DNA of 16,882 bases from NCBI GenBank assembly GCA_030835005.1, contig JAUQWT010000070.1, forward strand, positions 1 to 16,882, in the 5' to 3' direction. The translations under genes and the position numbers were made by a program. This DNA comes from Ignavibacteria bacterium. GTDB lineage: Bacteria; Bacteroidota; Ignavibacteria; Tepidaquicellales; OLB5. Of the stretch, positions 1 through 7,112 are shown piece after piece (the first letter of the stretch is position 1; each line of letters begins with the position of its first letter). Below the pieces are notes generated by a model. It saw only the letters and a list, made by a program, of their open reading frames with translations. It was not told the DNA's origin and did no database searches.

Positions 1-1132
1 AGCATTTAAGAATGCTGCACTCTTTGCTCTTGGAATTATGCCTTATATCAGTTCCTCAATTATTATTCAGTTATTGGGAGCTGTAGTTCCTTACTTTCAG
101 AAACTCCAGAAAGAAGGCGAGGCAGGAAGGAAGAAGATCAATCAGTTAACAAGATACGGCACGGTGCCTGTTGCTTTAATGCAGGCGTGGGGGGTTAGTG
201 TTCAGTTAAAAAGCAGAAATGTTGCGGGAGTAAGTATTGTTTCTCCCGATGTATCACCTGTTTTGTTTACGATCTCCTGTATTATCTTAATGACTGCAGG
301 CACGATATTTATGATGTGGCTGGGAGAGCAGATTACTGAAAGAGGCATTGGTAACGGTATTTCGCTTATTATATTTATAGGAATTATCGATAGACTGCCG
401 TATGCGTTTCTGGATGAGTATCAGGTTGTTGCCTCAGGTGCAAGAAGTATCATAGTTGAGTTGATCATTATTGCAGGACTTGTCTTTATAGTTGCCGGAG
501 TTGTTCTGGTAACACAGGCAATGCGGCGAATACCTGTGCAATATGCTAAACGGGTTGTTGGAAGGAAGATATACGGAGGTGTTACTCAGTATATCCCCCT
601 TAGAGTTAATCAGGCAGGAGTAATGCCGATCATCTTCGCACAATCTATAATGTTTGTACCCAATACAATTTTGACGTTCTTTCCCAACAGTCAGTTTGTC
701 GCTGATATATCCAAGTACTTCGATCAGACAAGCATGGTTTATGCGTTTCTTTATGGTACTTTAATAGTGTTCTTTACATATTTTTATACTGCAATTGCGT
801 TTAATCCAAAAGATGTATCGGACAATATGAAGAAACAGGGCGGATTTGTTCCGGGAGTAAGACCGGGCAAAGCTACCTCTGATTTTATAGATAACATACT
901 GACAAAGATCACATTACCTGGCTCAATTTTTCTGGCTTTCATAGCAATTTTACCCGCATTCATAGCACAGGCAGGCGTTACCCAGGGACTGGCACAGTTC
1001 TTCGGAGGTACCAGTTTGCTTATTGTTGTTGGTGTTGCATTAGATACTTTACAACAGATCGAATCGCATCTTGTCATGAGACATTATGATGGATTCATGA
1101 AAAGCGGAAAAATAAAAGGCAGAAGAGGATAG
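1..1132 (+). CDS. secY: Protein translocase subunit SecY (5' partial)
   Basis: This is the central channel subunit of the Sec translocon in the inner membrane, which passes unfolded secretory proteins outward and inserts membrane proteins. The window opens inside the gene: the reading frame is open from base 2, and the first visible residues (AFKNAALFALGIMPYISSSI) match the second transmembrane segment of SecY, so roughly the first 65-75 residues are missing. The ATG at 38 is internal, not the start. About 376 residues remain, carrying the later membrane helices. The large cytosolic loop QAMRRIPVQYAKR followed by VNQAGVMPIIFA, and the C-terminal QQIESHLVMRHYDGF, are SecY hallmarks. The gene ends with TAG, 10 bases before map, with no adk between them. 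Identification is very secure; only the N-terminus is unknown. Confidence 0.97.
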   Translation, partial: AFKNAALFALGIMPYISSSIIIQLLGAVVPYFQKLQKEGEAGRKKINQLTRYGTVPVALMQAWGVSVQLKSRNVAGVSIVSPDVSPVLFTISCIILMTAGTIFMMWLGEQITERGIGNGISLIIFIGIIDRLPYAFLDEYQVVASGARSIIVELIIIAGLVFIVAGVVLVTQAMRRIPVQYAKRVVGRKIYGGVTQYIPLRVNQAGVMPIIFAQSIMFVPNTILTFFPNSQFVADISKYFDQTSMVYAFLYGTLIVFFTYFYTAIAFNPKDVSDNMKKQGGFVPGVRPGKATSDFIDNILTKITLPGSIFLAFIAILPAFIAQAGVTQGLAQFFGGTSLLIVVGVALDTLQQIESHLVMRHYDGFMKSGKIKGRRG

Positions 1133-1142
1133 GTTAATTCCC

Positions 1143-1898
1143 GTGGTCAAAACTGCTGGCGAGATAACAGCTATCAGAGAGAGTTGTTCGGTGGTTGCTG
1201 GTGTTCTTTCTTATATAGAGAAATTCTTGAATCCTGGAATTACTACGTTAGAGTTAGATGAGTTGATTGAAGATTTTATCAGATCCAAAGATGCGATCCC
1301 TGCACTGAAAGGTTACAAAGTGCATAGAAATATTTATCCTGCAAGTTCCTGTATTTCTATTAACGAAGAGGTTGTTCATGGAATTCCGGGAAGCAGGAAA
1401 CTTTCAGAAGGTGATATTGTCAGTATCGATGTAAGTGTTCAGAAAAGTGGCTATTTTGGTGATGGTGCCAAAACTTTTCAGGTCGGAGAGATCAGTCCCG
1501 GAAAGAAAAAACTTCTGAAAATAACACAGGAAAGCCTCTACCTTGGATTGGATAATGCAAGAGACGGTAATTTTATCAACGATGTTTCACTTGCTATACA
1601 ACAGCATGTTGAATCTGCAGGGTTTTCGGTTGTAAGAGATTTAGTTGGTCATGGTATTGGTAAAAGTCTTCACGAAGAACCTCCAATCCCGAATTATTAC
1701 CATAACGGCTACAGGGGTAAGTTCAAAGAAGGTATGACAGTAGCAATTGAGCCGATGGTAAATTACGGTACTTATAAAGTAAAAGTCTTAAGCGATAAAT
1801 GGACATATGTAACAGCTGACGGTGAGCCAAGTGCGCACTTTGAGCATTCTATTCTCATCAAAAAAGGGAAACCTGAAATTTTAACGATAGGAAGTTAA
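1143..1898 (+). CDS. map: Type I methionine aminopeptidase
   Basis: This is a cytosolic metallopeptidase that removes the initiator methionine from new proteins. At 251 aa it is the normal length for the bacterial short form. All five metal ligands of the pita-bread fold are visible: Asp96 (in SIDVS), Asp107 (YFGDGAK), His170 (GHGIG), Glu203 (AIEPMV) and Glu234 (FEHSIL). His79 (VVHGIP) and His177 match the substrate-side histidines. The start is GTG, preceded only by a weak GG-containing stretch about 8 bases upstream. It is supported because the protein aligns from residue 3 (KTAGEITAIRES, equivalent to the KTxEEIxxMRE opening of the family). It lies 10 bases after secY and 8 bases before infA, the usual spc-operon position, and is probably co-transcribed with both. 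Confidence 0.97.
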   Translation: MVKTAGEITAIRESCSVVAGVLSYIEKFLNPGITTLELDELIEDFIRSKDAIPALKGYKVHRNIYPASSCISINEEVVHGIPGSRKLSEGDIVSIDVSVQKSGYFGDGAKTFQVGEISPGKKKLLKITQESLYLGLDNARDGNFINDVSLAIQQHVESAGFSVVRDLVGHGIGKSLHEEPPIPNYYHNGYRGKFKEGMTVAIEPMVNYGTYKVKVLSDKWTYVTADGEPSAHFEHSILIKKGKPEILTIGS

Positions 1899-1906
1899 TT
1901 TAGTTA

Positions 1907-2125
1907 ATGGCAAAACAAGGCACAATCAAAGTAGATGGTATTATAACCGATACTTTGCCTAATGCTGCCTTTAAAGTCAAGCTTGAAAACGGTCATGAGA
2001 TCATTGCTCATATCTCCGGTAAAATGAGGATGAATTTCATTAAGATCCTGGAAGGGGATAAAGTTTCAGTTGAGCTATCTCCGTATGATTTGACCAGAGG
2101 CAGAATAACATACAGGTATAAATAA
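1907..2125 (+). CDS. infA: Translation initiation factor IF-1
   Basis: This 72-aa single OB-fold protein binds the A site of the 30S subunit during initiation, together with IF-2 and IF-3. The length is exactly typical. The sequence shows the family pattern: an N-terminal region ending in ITDTLPNAAFKVKLENGHEI, the central AHISGKMRMNFIKI, and the C-terminal GDKVSVELSPYDLTRGRITYRYK-type ending with the conserved SPYDLTRGRI core. The ATG is preceded by TTTAGTTA with no obvious Shine-Dalgarno sequence. The gene sits between map and rpmJ as in most spc operons. Identification is secure. Confidence 0.97.
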   Translation: MAKQGTIKVDGIITDTLPNAAFKVKLENGHEIIAHISGKMRMNFIKILEGDKVSVELSPYDLTRGRITYRYK

Positions 2126-2152
2126 TAATCTAAGCATAAAGAGGTAACAACA

Positions 2153-2266
2153 ATGAAAGTAAGAAGTTCGGTAAAGAAAATGTGCGAACACTGCAAGATC
2201 ATAAAGAGAAAAGGTGTTATCAGGGTTATTTGTAAGAATCCGAAACATAAACAGAGACAGGGATAA
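2153..2266 (+). CDS. rpmJ: 50S ribosomal protein L36
   Basis: This is a 37-aa protein of the large ribosomal subunit. It reads MKVRSSVKKMCEHCKIIKRK and ends NPKHKQRQG. It is the zinc-binding form, with Cys11, Cys14, Cys27 and His32 as ligands, so this locus does not encode the Cys-less paralogue. A good ribosome binding site (AAAGAGGT at 2138-2145) lies 7 bases upstream of the ATG. It lies 27 bases after infA and 27 bases before rpsM, its standard place. Length and every family landmark agree. Confidence 0.97.
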   Translation: MKVRSSVKKMCEHCKIIKRKGVIRVICKNPKHKQRQG

Positions 2267-2293
2267 TTTTAAAATTATTAGGAGTAATATCAA

Positions 2294-2677
2294 TTGGCTA
2301 GAATAGCTGGAATAGATCTTCCAAAAAATAAAAGAGTAATCATAGGTTTGACATCCATTTTCGGGATCGGAAGGACTACATCGAAGAAGATCCTGGATAG
2401 AACCGGCATTAGTTATGATAAAAAAGTTGGCGAACTGACTGATGATGAAGTGAACCAGATACGTAATATAATTACTTCCGAAATCAAAGTGGAAGGTGCT
2501 TTGAAATCCGAAGTACAGGCGAATATAAAGAGATTAATGGATATTGGGTCGAACAGGGGTAAAAGGCATAGGAGAGGCCTGCCCGTTAGAGGTCAGAGGA
2601 CGAAGACCAATGCAAGGACTCGTAAAGGCAAGAGAAAAACTGTTGCAGGCAAGAAAAAAGCTGCTTCCAAGAAGTAA
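2294..2677 (+). CDS. rpsM: 30S ribosomal protein S13
   Basis: This is a small-subunit head protein that contacts the P-site tRNA and forms intersubunit bridges. At 127 aa it is slightly longer than E. coli S13 (118 aa). The N-terminus MARIAGIDLPKNKR, the helix-hairpin-helix core FGIGRTTSKKIL, and the C-terminal RHRRGLPVRGQRTKTNARTR tRNA-contact segment are all present. The tail ends in a basic KKKAASKK stretch. The start is TTG, supported by AGGAG at 2280-2284 and by alignment beginning at residue 1. It heads the alpha-operon gene set rpsM-rpsK-rpsD-rpoA-rplQ. Confidence 0.97.
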   Translation: MARIAGIDLPKNKRVIIGLTSIFGIGRTTSKKILDRTGISYDKKVGELTDDEVNQIRNIITSEIKVEGALKSEVQANIKRLMDIGSNRGKRHRRGLPVRGQRTKTNARTRKGKRKTVAGKKKAASKK

Positions 2678-2715
2678 TATTGAATTAGAAATTGAAAAGT
2701 TAATTAATTTCATAT

Positions 2716-3102
2716 ATGACACAACCAGTTAAGAAAACAAAGAAAAAATCAACCGTTGAATCAACCGGTGTAGCACATGTTAAGGCTACGTTTAATAACG
2801 TTATAGTTACCTTAACAGACGTACAGGGAAATACAATTTCCTGGGCATCTTCTGGCAAGATGGGTTTCAAAGGCTCAAAGAAGAACACCCCGTTTGCCGC
2901 ACAGGTAGCTGCTGAAAGCGCTGCCAAGACGGCTCTGGATGCCGGATTGAGAAAAGTTGACGTATTCATTAAGGGGCCGGGTTCCGGCAGAGAAGCTGCA
3001 ATTAGGTCATTACAGACATCCGGACTTGAAATATTAACTATAAAAGATATTACACCTATACCGCACAACGGCTGCAGGCCGCCAAAAAGAAGAAGAGTAT
3101 AA
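2716..3102 (+). CDS. rpsK: 30S ribosomal protein S11
   Basis: This small-subunit platform protein lies near the E-site and helps shape the mRNA exit region. At 128 aa it is the typical length. Landmarks are AHVKATFNNVIVTLTD near residues 20-35, ISWASSGKMGFKGSKKNTPF, the glycine-rich FIKGPGSGREAAIR, and the C-terminal DITPIPHNGCRPPKRRRV. The first 15 residues are Lys/Thr-rich (TQPVKKTKKKS), as is common. The ATG is preceded by an AT-only leader (TTAATTAATTTCATAT) with no Shine-Dalgarno motif. It lies 38 bases after rpsM. Confidence 0.97.
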   Translation: MTQPVKKTKKKSTVESTGVAHVKATFNNVIVTLTDVQGNTISWASSGKMGFKGSKKNTPFAAQVAAESAAKTALDAGLRKVDVFIKGPGSGREAAIRSLQTSGLEILTIKDITPIPHNGCRPPKRRRV

Positions 3103-3124
3103 AAAAAATAATTTAAGATCATAA

Positions 3125-3754
3125 ATGGCAAGATACACAGGTGCAAGCTGCAAACTTTGCAGAAGAGAAAAACAGAAATTATTCCTTAAGGGAACCAAAT
3201 GCTTTACAGAAAAATGCCCTGTTGAAAGGAAGAATTATCCTCCGGGACAGCACGGTCTATCCAGAAGGTCAAAAGTATCTGATTATTCCATTCAGCTCAG
3301 GGAAAAACAGAAAGTAAAAAGAACTTACGGAGTTCTTGAAACTCAGTTCAGGAATTATTTCGATCTGGCTTCCAGGCAAAAAGGCAGAACCGGCGAGAAC
3401 CTTGTTAAACTGCTTGAAAGAAGACTGGATAATATCATTTACCGTTCAGGACTTGCTCCTTCCAGAAAGGCTGCAAGACAGCTTATACTGCATAAGCATT
3501 TTAAGATCAACGGTAACACCGTTAATATTCCTTCCTATCTTTTAAGAGCAGGTGATTCTGTTCAGGTTAAAGATAAAAGCAAACAGGTAAAAGTATTTCA
3601 TGAGTCAATGAAACGCGTAAAAGACGATATGCTGCCGGGCTGGCTCCAGGTCGATAAATCCGCACTAAAAGGGACACTGTTGGCGATCCCGGAAAGAATT
3701 GATATTCCGTTCAATGCCAACGAACAATTAATAGTTGAATTATATTCAAAATAG
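3125..3754 (+). CDS. rpsD: 30S ribosomal protein S4
   Basis: This is a primary 16S rRNA-binding protein of the small subunit that nucleates 30S assembly; in some bacteria it is also the translational repressor of the alpha operon. At 209 aa it is typical in length. Cys9, Cys12, Cys26 and Cys31 form the four-cysteine zinc motif of the C+ type. The S4 RNA-binding domain covers about residues 98-160 (RRLDNIIYRSGLAPSRKAAR, then LRAGDSVQVKDKS). No Shine-Dalgarno sequence is obvious; the leader is AAAAAAAATAATTTAAGATCATAA. The gene is 22 bases after rpsK and 8 before rpoA. I did not see a pseudoknot operator like that of the E. coli alpha operon, but this could not be tested by folding. Confidence 0.97.
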   Translation: MARYTGASCKLCRREKQKLFLKGTKCFTEKCPVERKNYPPGQHGLSRRSKVSDYSIQLREKQKVKRTYGVLETQFRNYFDLASRQKGRTGENLVKLLERRLDNIIYRSGLAPSRKAARQLILHKHFKINGNTVNIPSYLLRAGDSVQVKDKSKQVKVFHESMKRVKDDMLPGWLQVDKSALKGTLLAIPERIDIPFNANEQLIVELYSK

Positions 3755-3762
3755 AAATAAAA

Positions 3763-4752
3763 ATGACAAATCACTATATACAATTCCCAGAAAAATTAGA
3801 ATTAGAAAAAGAAACACATACCAGGTATTTTGGCCGTTTCACGGTTCAGCCGCTTGATAAGGGCTACGGCATTACTCTTGGCAATGCTTTAAGGAGAGTG
3901 TTGATTTCTTCTCTTCCCGGTACTGCAATTACCGGAATTAAAGTAAACAACGTGCCTCATGAGTTTTCCACTATCAAGGATGTTGTTGAAGATGTTTCCG
4001 AAATAGTTCTGAATTTGAAGGAAGTTAGATTCAAACAGAATATCAAAGGTGCAAATAAAGTTGAACTTAGGCTTAAAGGTCCAATCGAATTCATTGCAAG
4101 GCATATTCAGGAAGCAACTGAAGATTTCGAAATACTAAATCCTAATCTGCATATTGCCACTCTGAACAAGAATGCTGATGTTAGTATAACACTCAAGATC
4201 GGCTCCGGAATCGGTTATGTTCCTTCTGAAGAGAACAAAGATCCCGAGCAGGATCTTTTGATGCTCCCAATAGACTCAATATTTACACCTATTAAAAATG
4301 TAAAATATGATGTAATGAATACCAGGGTAGGTCAGAAGACAGACTATGAAAAACTGGTACTGGAAATTACAACCGACGGTACTATTAATCCTGTTGATGC
4401 TTTAACACAGTCGGCATCGCTTCTAAACGAGCATATTGCAATGTTCGAAAACTTCGGAAAAGTAACCGAAGAGAAGAAAGCACCTGTTAAAGATGAAGAA
4501 ACAGAGTTTGCCAGAGTAAGAAAAATGCTTCTTACGAATGTTGACGAATTAAAACTTTCGGTTCGCGCGCAAAACTGCCTCCGCTCAGCTAATATTAAAA
4601 CACTCGGTGATTTAGTTCGCCACCAGGAAGTTGAAATGCTGCAGTTCAGGAATTTCGGCAGAAAATCACTTGCAGAACTTGGTGAAATTCTTCAGGAAAA
4701 CGCATTATCATTTGGTATGGATGTAGATAAATATATTAAAGAAGAAAACTAA
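3763..4752 (+). CDS. rpoA: RNA polymerase subunit alpha
   Basis: The alpha subunit dimerises to scaffold beta and beta' and carries a C-terminal domain that contacts UP elements and activators. At 329 aa it is the same length as E. coli RpoA. The N-terminal domain is about residues 1-232, with the dimerisation helix GNALRRVLISSLPGTAI (40-56) and TQSASLLNEHI (215-225). A charged linker follows (about 233-250). The C-terminal helix-hairpin-helix domain is at about 255-315 (LSVRAQNCLRSANIKTLGDL). Arg268 matches the DNA-contacting Arg265 of E. coli. The ATG lies 8 bases after rpsD with only AGAAATAAAA before it, so initiation may depend on coupling to rpsD. Confidence 0.97.
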   Translation: MTNHYIQFPEKLELEKETHTRYFGRFTVQPLDKGYGITLGNALRRVLISSLPGTAITGIKVNNVPHEFSTIKDVVEDVSEIVLNLKEVRFKQNIKGANKVELRLKGPIEFIARHIQEATEDFEILNPNLHIATLNKNADVSITLKIGSGIGYVPSEENKDPEQDLLMLPIDSIFTPIKNVKYDVMNTRVGQKTDYEKLVLEITTDGTINPVDALTQSASLLNEHIAMFENFGKVTEEKKAPVKDEETEFARVRKMLLTNVDELKLSVRAQNCLRSANIKTLGDLVRHQEVEMLQFRNFGRKSLAELGEILQENALSFGMDVDKYIKEEN

Positions 4753-4772
4753 ATCTTAAATCTCAGCTTGAT

Positions 4773-5372
4773 ATGATACACAGAAGAAAAGGCAGAAAAC
4801 TTAAACGGACAGCTTCTCACAGAAAGTCGTTATTCTCTAATATGACGGTTTCTTTGATAATGAATAAAAAAATAAGAACAACTCTTGCCAAGGCGAAAGA
4901 GCTGCGGTTGTTTGTTGAACCGATGATCACCAAATCCAGGAAAGCGTATCTTGCAAAAGACGGGAAACCTGAGTACGGAGTTCATTTAAGAAGAGAAGTA
5001 AATAAATTCTTGCAGGATAGAGATGCTGTGAAGACTTTGTTTGAAGAAATTGCTCCTAAACTGATTAACCGCAACGGAGGCTATACTCGTGTTTTGAAAA
5101 TGGGGAACCGTCTTGGTGATGGTGCAGAAGTTGCAATGATAGAGCTGGTAGACTACAATCTTGAGCAGAATAAGACAGAGTCTCCCGCACCTGGTGAAAC
5201 GGATGCAAAATCGAAATCTAAAGCTAAAACTAAAACAGGAACTGCTAAGACGAAATCTGCAAAAACAAAATCCGAAAAAACGAAAACAGCAAAGACAAAA
5301 AAAGGGGATAATACCTCTTCTGAAACTAAAAAATCTGCAAAGGGAAAAAAGAAAAAAGAGGCAGCTGAGTAA
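4773..5372 (+). CDS. rplQ: 50S ribosomal protein L17 with Lys-rich C-terminal extension
   Basis: This large-subunit protein sits near the polypeptide exit side of the ribosome. The L17 core covers about residues 1-130: RRKGRKLKRTASHRKSLFSN at the start, TTLAKAKELRLFVEPMIT in the middle, and GNRLGDGAEVAMIELVDYN at the end. Bacterial L17 proteins are usually about 115-130 aa; this one is 199 aa because of a roughly 70-residue tail made almost only of Lys, Thr, Ala, Ser and Glu (131-199), with repeated KTK/AKTK units. The tail is in frame, without a break, and ends KKKKEAAE. It is probably disordered and RNA-binding by charge. The leader has no clear ribosome binding site. This is the last gene of the alpha operon and lies 37 bases before engB. 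Confidence 0.96.
   Translation: MIHRRKGRKLKRTASHRKSLFSNMTVSLIMNKKIRTTLAKAKELRLFVEPMITKSRKAYLAKDGKPEYGVHLRREVNKFLQDRDAVKTLFEEIAPKLINRNGGYTRVLKMGNRLGDGAEVAMIELVDYNLEQNKTESPAPGETDAKSKSKAKTKTGTAKTKSAKTKSEKTKTAKTKKGDNTSSETKKSAKGKKKKEAAE
5208..5303 (+). repeat. Degenerate AAA-rich coding repeat in the rplQ tail
   Basis: This stretch is a degenerate run of short A-rich units of the AAAACNAAA type, encoding about residues 146-177 of L17 as repeated Lys-Thr-Lys and Ala-Lys-Thr-Lys units. The units differ from one another (AAA against AAG lysine codons, varying Thr, Ala and Ser codons), so it is not a perfect microsatellite. It reads open in one other + frame and on the opposite strand, giving two spurious ORFs. 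Confidence 0.7.
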
Positions 5373-5409
5373 TTACTAACATAATAAGTGCACAAAACTT
5401 ATCAGGTTT

Positions 5410-6003
5410 ATGAAAATATCCACAGCTGAATTTGTAAATAGTGTATCAGACTTAAACCAGCTTCCAACTGCCCATCTACCGGAAATTGTTTTTATAGGCC
5501 GCTCTAACGTTGGAAAATCATCTCTTATTAATAAGATTTGTAATAAGTCAAAGCTTGCTAAAACAAGCTCTGTACCCGGAAGAACTAGATTACTTAATTA
5601 TTACCTTATTAACGAGGAGTTCTATTTTGTTGACTTGCCCGGATATGGTTACGCCAAAGTACCCGAGCAGATCAAAACAGGCTGGAGAAAACTTGTTGAA
5701 GAATATATCAGTACACGCAAGAATATCAAGCTCGTTTTTGAACTGATGGATTCAAGGCATGACCCAACTTACTTAGACCAGCTTATGATAAACTGGCTGG
5801 AATACTACGAAATAAACTATGCAATTTGCCTTACAAAAGCAGATAAGATCTCAGCCAATAAAATGGAACGACAGATCTACAGAACCAGCAAAATTGTTAG
5901 TAATGATGAATTGTGCAAGGATTATATTCCCTTTTCAGCAATTTCGGGTGAGGGAAAAGATACTGTTGTAAAGCTGATCTCAGAAAGTTTAATCGAAAAA
6001 TAA
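5410..6003 (+). CDS. engB: Ribosome biogenesis GTP-binding protein EngB/YsxC
   Basis: This is a TRAFAC-class GTPase of the EngB (YihA/YsxC) family needed for late 50S assembly in the cytosol. At 197 aa it is a typical single G-domain. Motifs are in order: G1 P-loop GRSNVGKSS (30-38), the switch I region VPGRTRLLNYY with Thr59, G3 DLPGYGYAKV (75-84) with the family-specific GYGYAKV, G4 TKAD (142-145), and G5 SAIS (176-179). The ATG has only a weak CAGGT a few bases before it. It follows rplQ by 37 bases, a sensible place for a ribosome assembly factor, and precedes the aminotransferase by 18 bases. Confidence 0.96.
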   Translation: MKISTAEFVNSVSDLNQLPTAHLPEIVFIGRSNVGKSSLINKICNKSKLAKTSSVPGRTRLLNYYLINEEFYFVDLPGYGYAKVPEQIKTGWRKLVEEYISTRKNIKLVFELMDSRHDPTYLDQLMINWLEYYEINYAICLTKADKISANKMERQIYRTSKIVSNDELCKDYIPFSAISGEGKDTVVKLISESLIEK

Positions 6004-6021
6004 ACTTAAATTTAGATATCT

Positions 6022-7107
6022 TTGCTCAAAAAGAAGATATTCACTCCAGGACCCACACAGGTTCATCCCGATGTTTTAAAAGCGACTGTTTCATTTGATA
6101 CCTACCATAGAAGCGCTGAATTCAAATCATTTCATTCTAAGCTGGTTGAAAAGCTGAAAAACGTATTCCTTACAAAGCAAAACCTCCATATATTGACTAC
6201 TTCGGGTACCGGGGCTCTGGAAACTGCATTGATAAATTTTTGCAGACCAAATGACAATGTTCTGTATATTAACCAGGGTAGATTTGGTGCAAGGTGGGGT
6301 GCAATTGCCGAAGCTTATGGTATAAATGCTGCCGAGCTCAAAATACCATATGGCGAAGCGGCCGGTGTTGAGGAAATGAAGAGTGTGAACCTTGATAATA
6401 TTAATGCCGTTCTTCTTACACATACTGAAACATCTACTGCCACCTTAACAGATATTCAGGCAATTGCTGAATATATAAAATCTAATTCAAATGCTCTTGT
6501 AATAGTTGATGCCGTTACATCGGTTGGAGCAATTGAGTTCAGAATGGATGACTGGAATATTGATGTCGCTGTTTCTGCTTCACAAAAGGGTTTAATGACA
6601 CAGCCGGGATTGGCAATTATTGCTTACAGTGATCAGGCAAAAGATATCATGATGGGTAATCCCATGAAGAGATATTTCTTTGATCTCAGAAAAGAGATTA
6701 AATCATTCAAAGAAGGACAGACTAGCTGGACCCCGGCAGTTGGTTTGTTATACGGAATAGATAAGGCATGCGATATTATTCTTGAGCATGGAATTGAAAA
6801 CAAATGGAAGCAGACGAAAGAAATTGCCGAATTCTTTAGGGCAGAGTCTGTTAATAATGGTTTTGGAATATTTTCGAAAAGACCATCGGATTCATTAACA
6901 GCAATAACTCTCCCTAACGGAATTCCAACAGGAATGCTGATAAGAGCAATGAAAGAAAAATACGGTGTCCAAATGGCAAACGGGCAGGCGGAAATGAAAG
7001 ATACTATTGCCAGGGTTTCACATATGGGGGACATCCAATTAGATGATATTAAAGAACTTAGTATTCTCCTGAAGAAGGAATTCAGTGAAATAAATTCATC
7101 TGTTTAA
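6022..7107 (+). CDS. Class V PLP-dependent aminotransferase, probable phosphoserine/serine-type
   Basis: This 361-aa fold-type I enzyme belongs to the alanine-glyoxylate/serine-pyruvate aminotransferase group of class V. It opens with FTPGPTQVHPDVL. TTSGTGALETAL (59-70) is the cofactor phosphate loop, Asp163 in IVDAVTSVGA should contact the PLP ring nitrogen, Lys189 in SASQKGLM is the Schiff-base lysine, and Arg331 in IARVSHMG should bind the substrate carboxylate. The start is TTG, the only usual start codon between the upstream in-frame TAG (6013) and the conserved region; there is no clear Shine-Dalgarno sequence. A 3-phosphoglycerate-dehydrogenase-like gene follows after 5 bases, so the likely job is making phosphoserine from 3-phosphohydroxypyruvate. 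It is not the SerC subfamily by its motifs. Serine-glyoxylate or alanine-glyoxylate transamination cannot be excluded. Confidence 0.88.
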   Translation: MLKKKIFTPGPTQVHPDVLKATVSFDTYHRSAEFKSFHSKLVEKLKNVFLTKQNLHILTTSGTGALETALINFCRPNDNVLYINQGRFGARWGAIAEAYGINAAELKIPYGEAAGVEEMKSVNLDNINAVLLTHTETSTATLTDIQAIAEYIKSNSNALVIVDAVTSVGAIEFRMDDWNIDVAVSASQKGLMTQPGLAIIAYSDQAKDIMMGNPMKRYFFDLRKEIKSFKEGQTSWTPAVGLLYGIDKACDIILEHGIENKWKQTKEIAEFFRAESVNNGFGIFSKRPSDSLTAITLPNGIPTGMLIRAMKEKYGVQMANGQAEMKDTIARVSHMGDIQLDDIKELSILLKKEFSEINSSV

Positions 7108-7112
7108 GATAG

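Noticed and set aside
2700..3146. Long antisense open frame (148 codons) across rpsK
   Set aside because: It lies fully opposite a certain ribosomal protein gene, has no family pattern, and its content mirrors the rpsK codons; it is a shadow frame.
5153..5395. Open frames in another + frame and on the - strand over the rplQ tail, giving Lys/Gln-rich and Phe/Val-rich proteins
   Set aside because: Both come from the A-rich repeat read in other frames; neither has a recognisable start context or motif.
5384..5402. Inverted repeat ATAAGT-N7-ACTTAT after rplQ as a possible terminator
   Set aside because: The stem is only 6 bp and mostly A:T, with no following T-run; it is too weak to call a terminator, and engB starts 8 bases later.
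5416..5424. ATATCCACA, one mismatch from a DnaA box, at the start of engB; also TTATCCATA inside holA near 15733
   Set aside because: Single isolated near-matches inside coding sequence; no cluster, so no evidence for an origin here.
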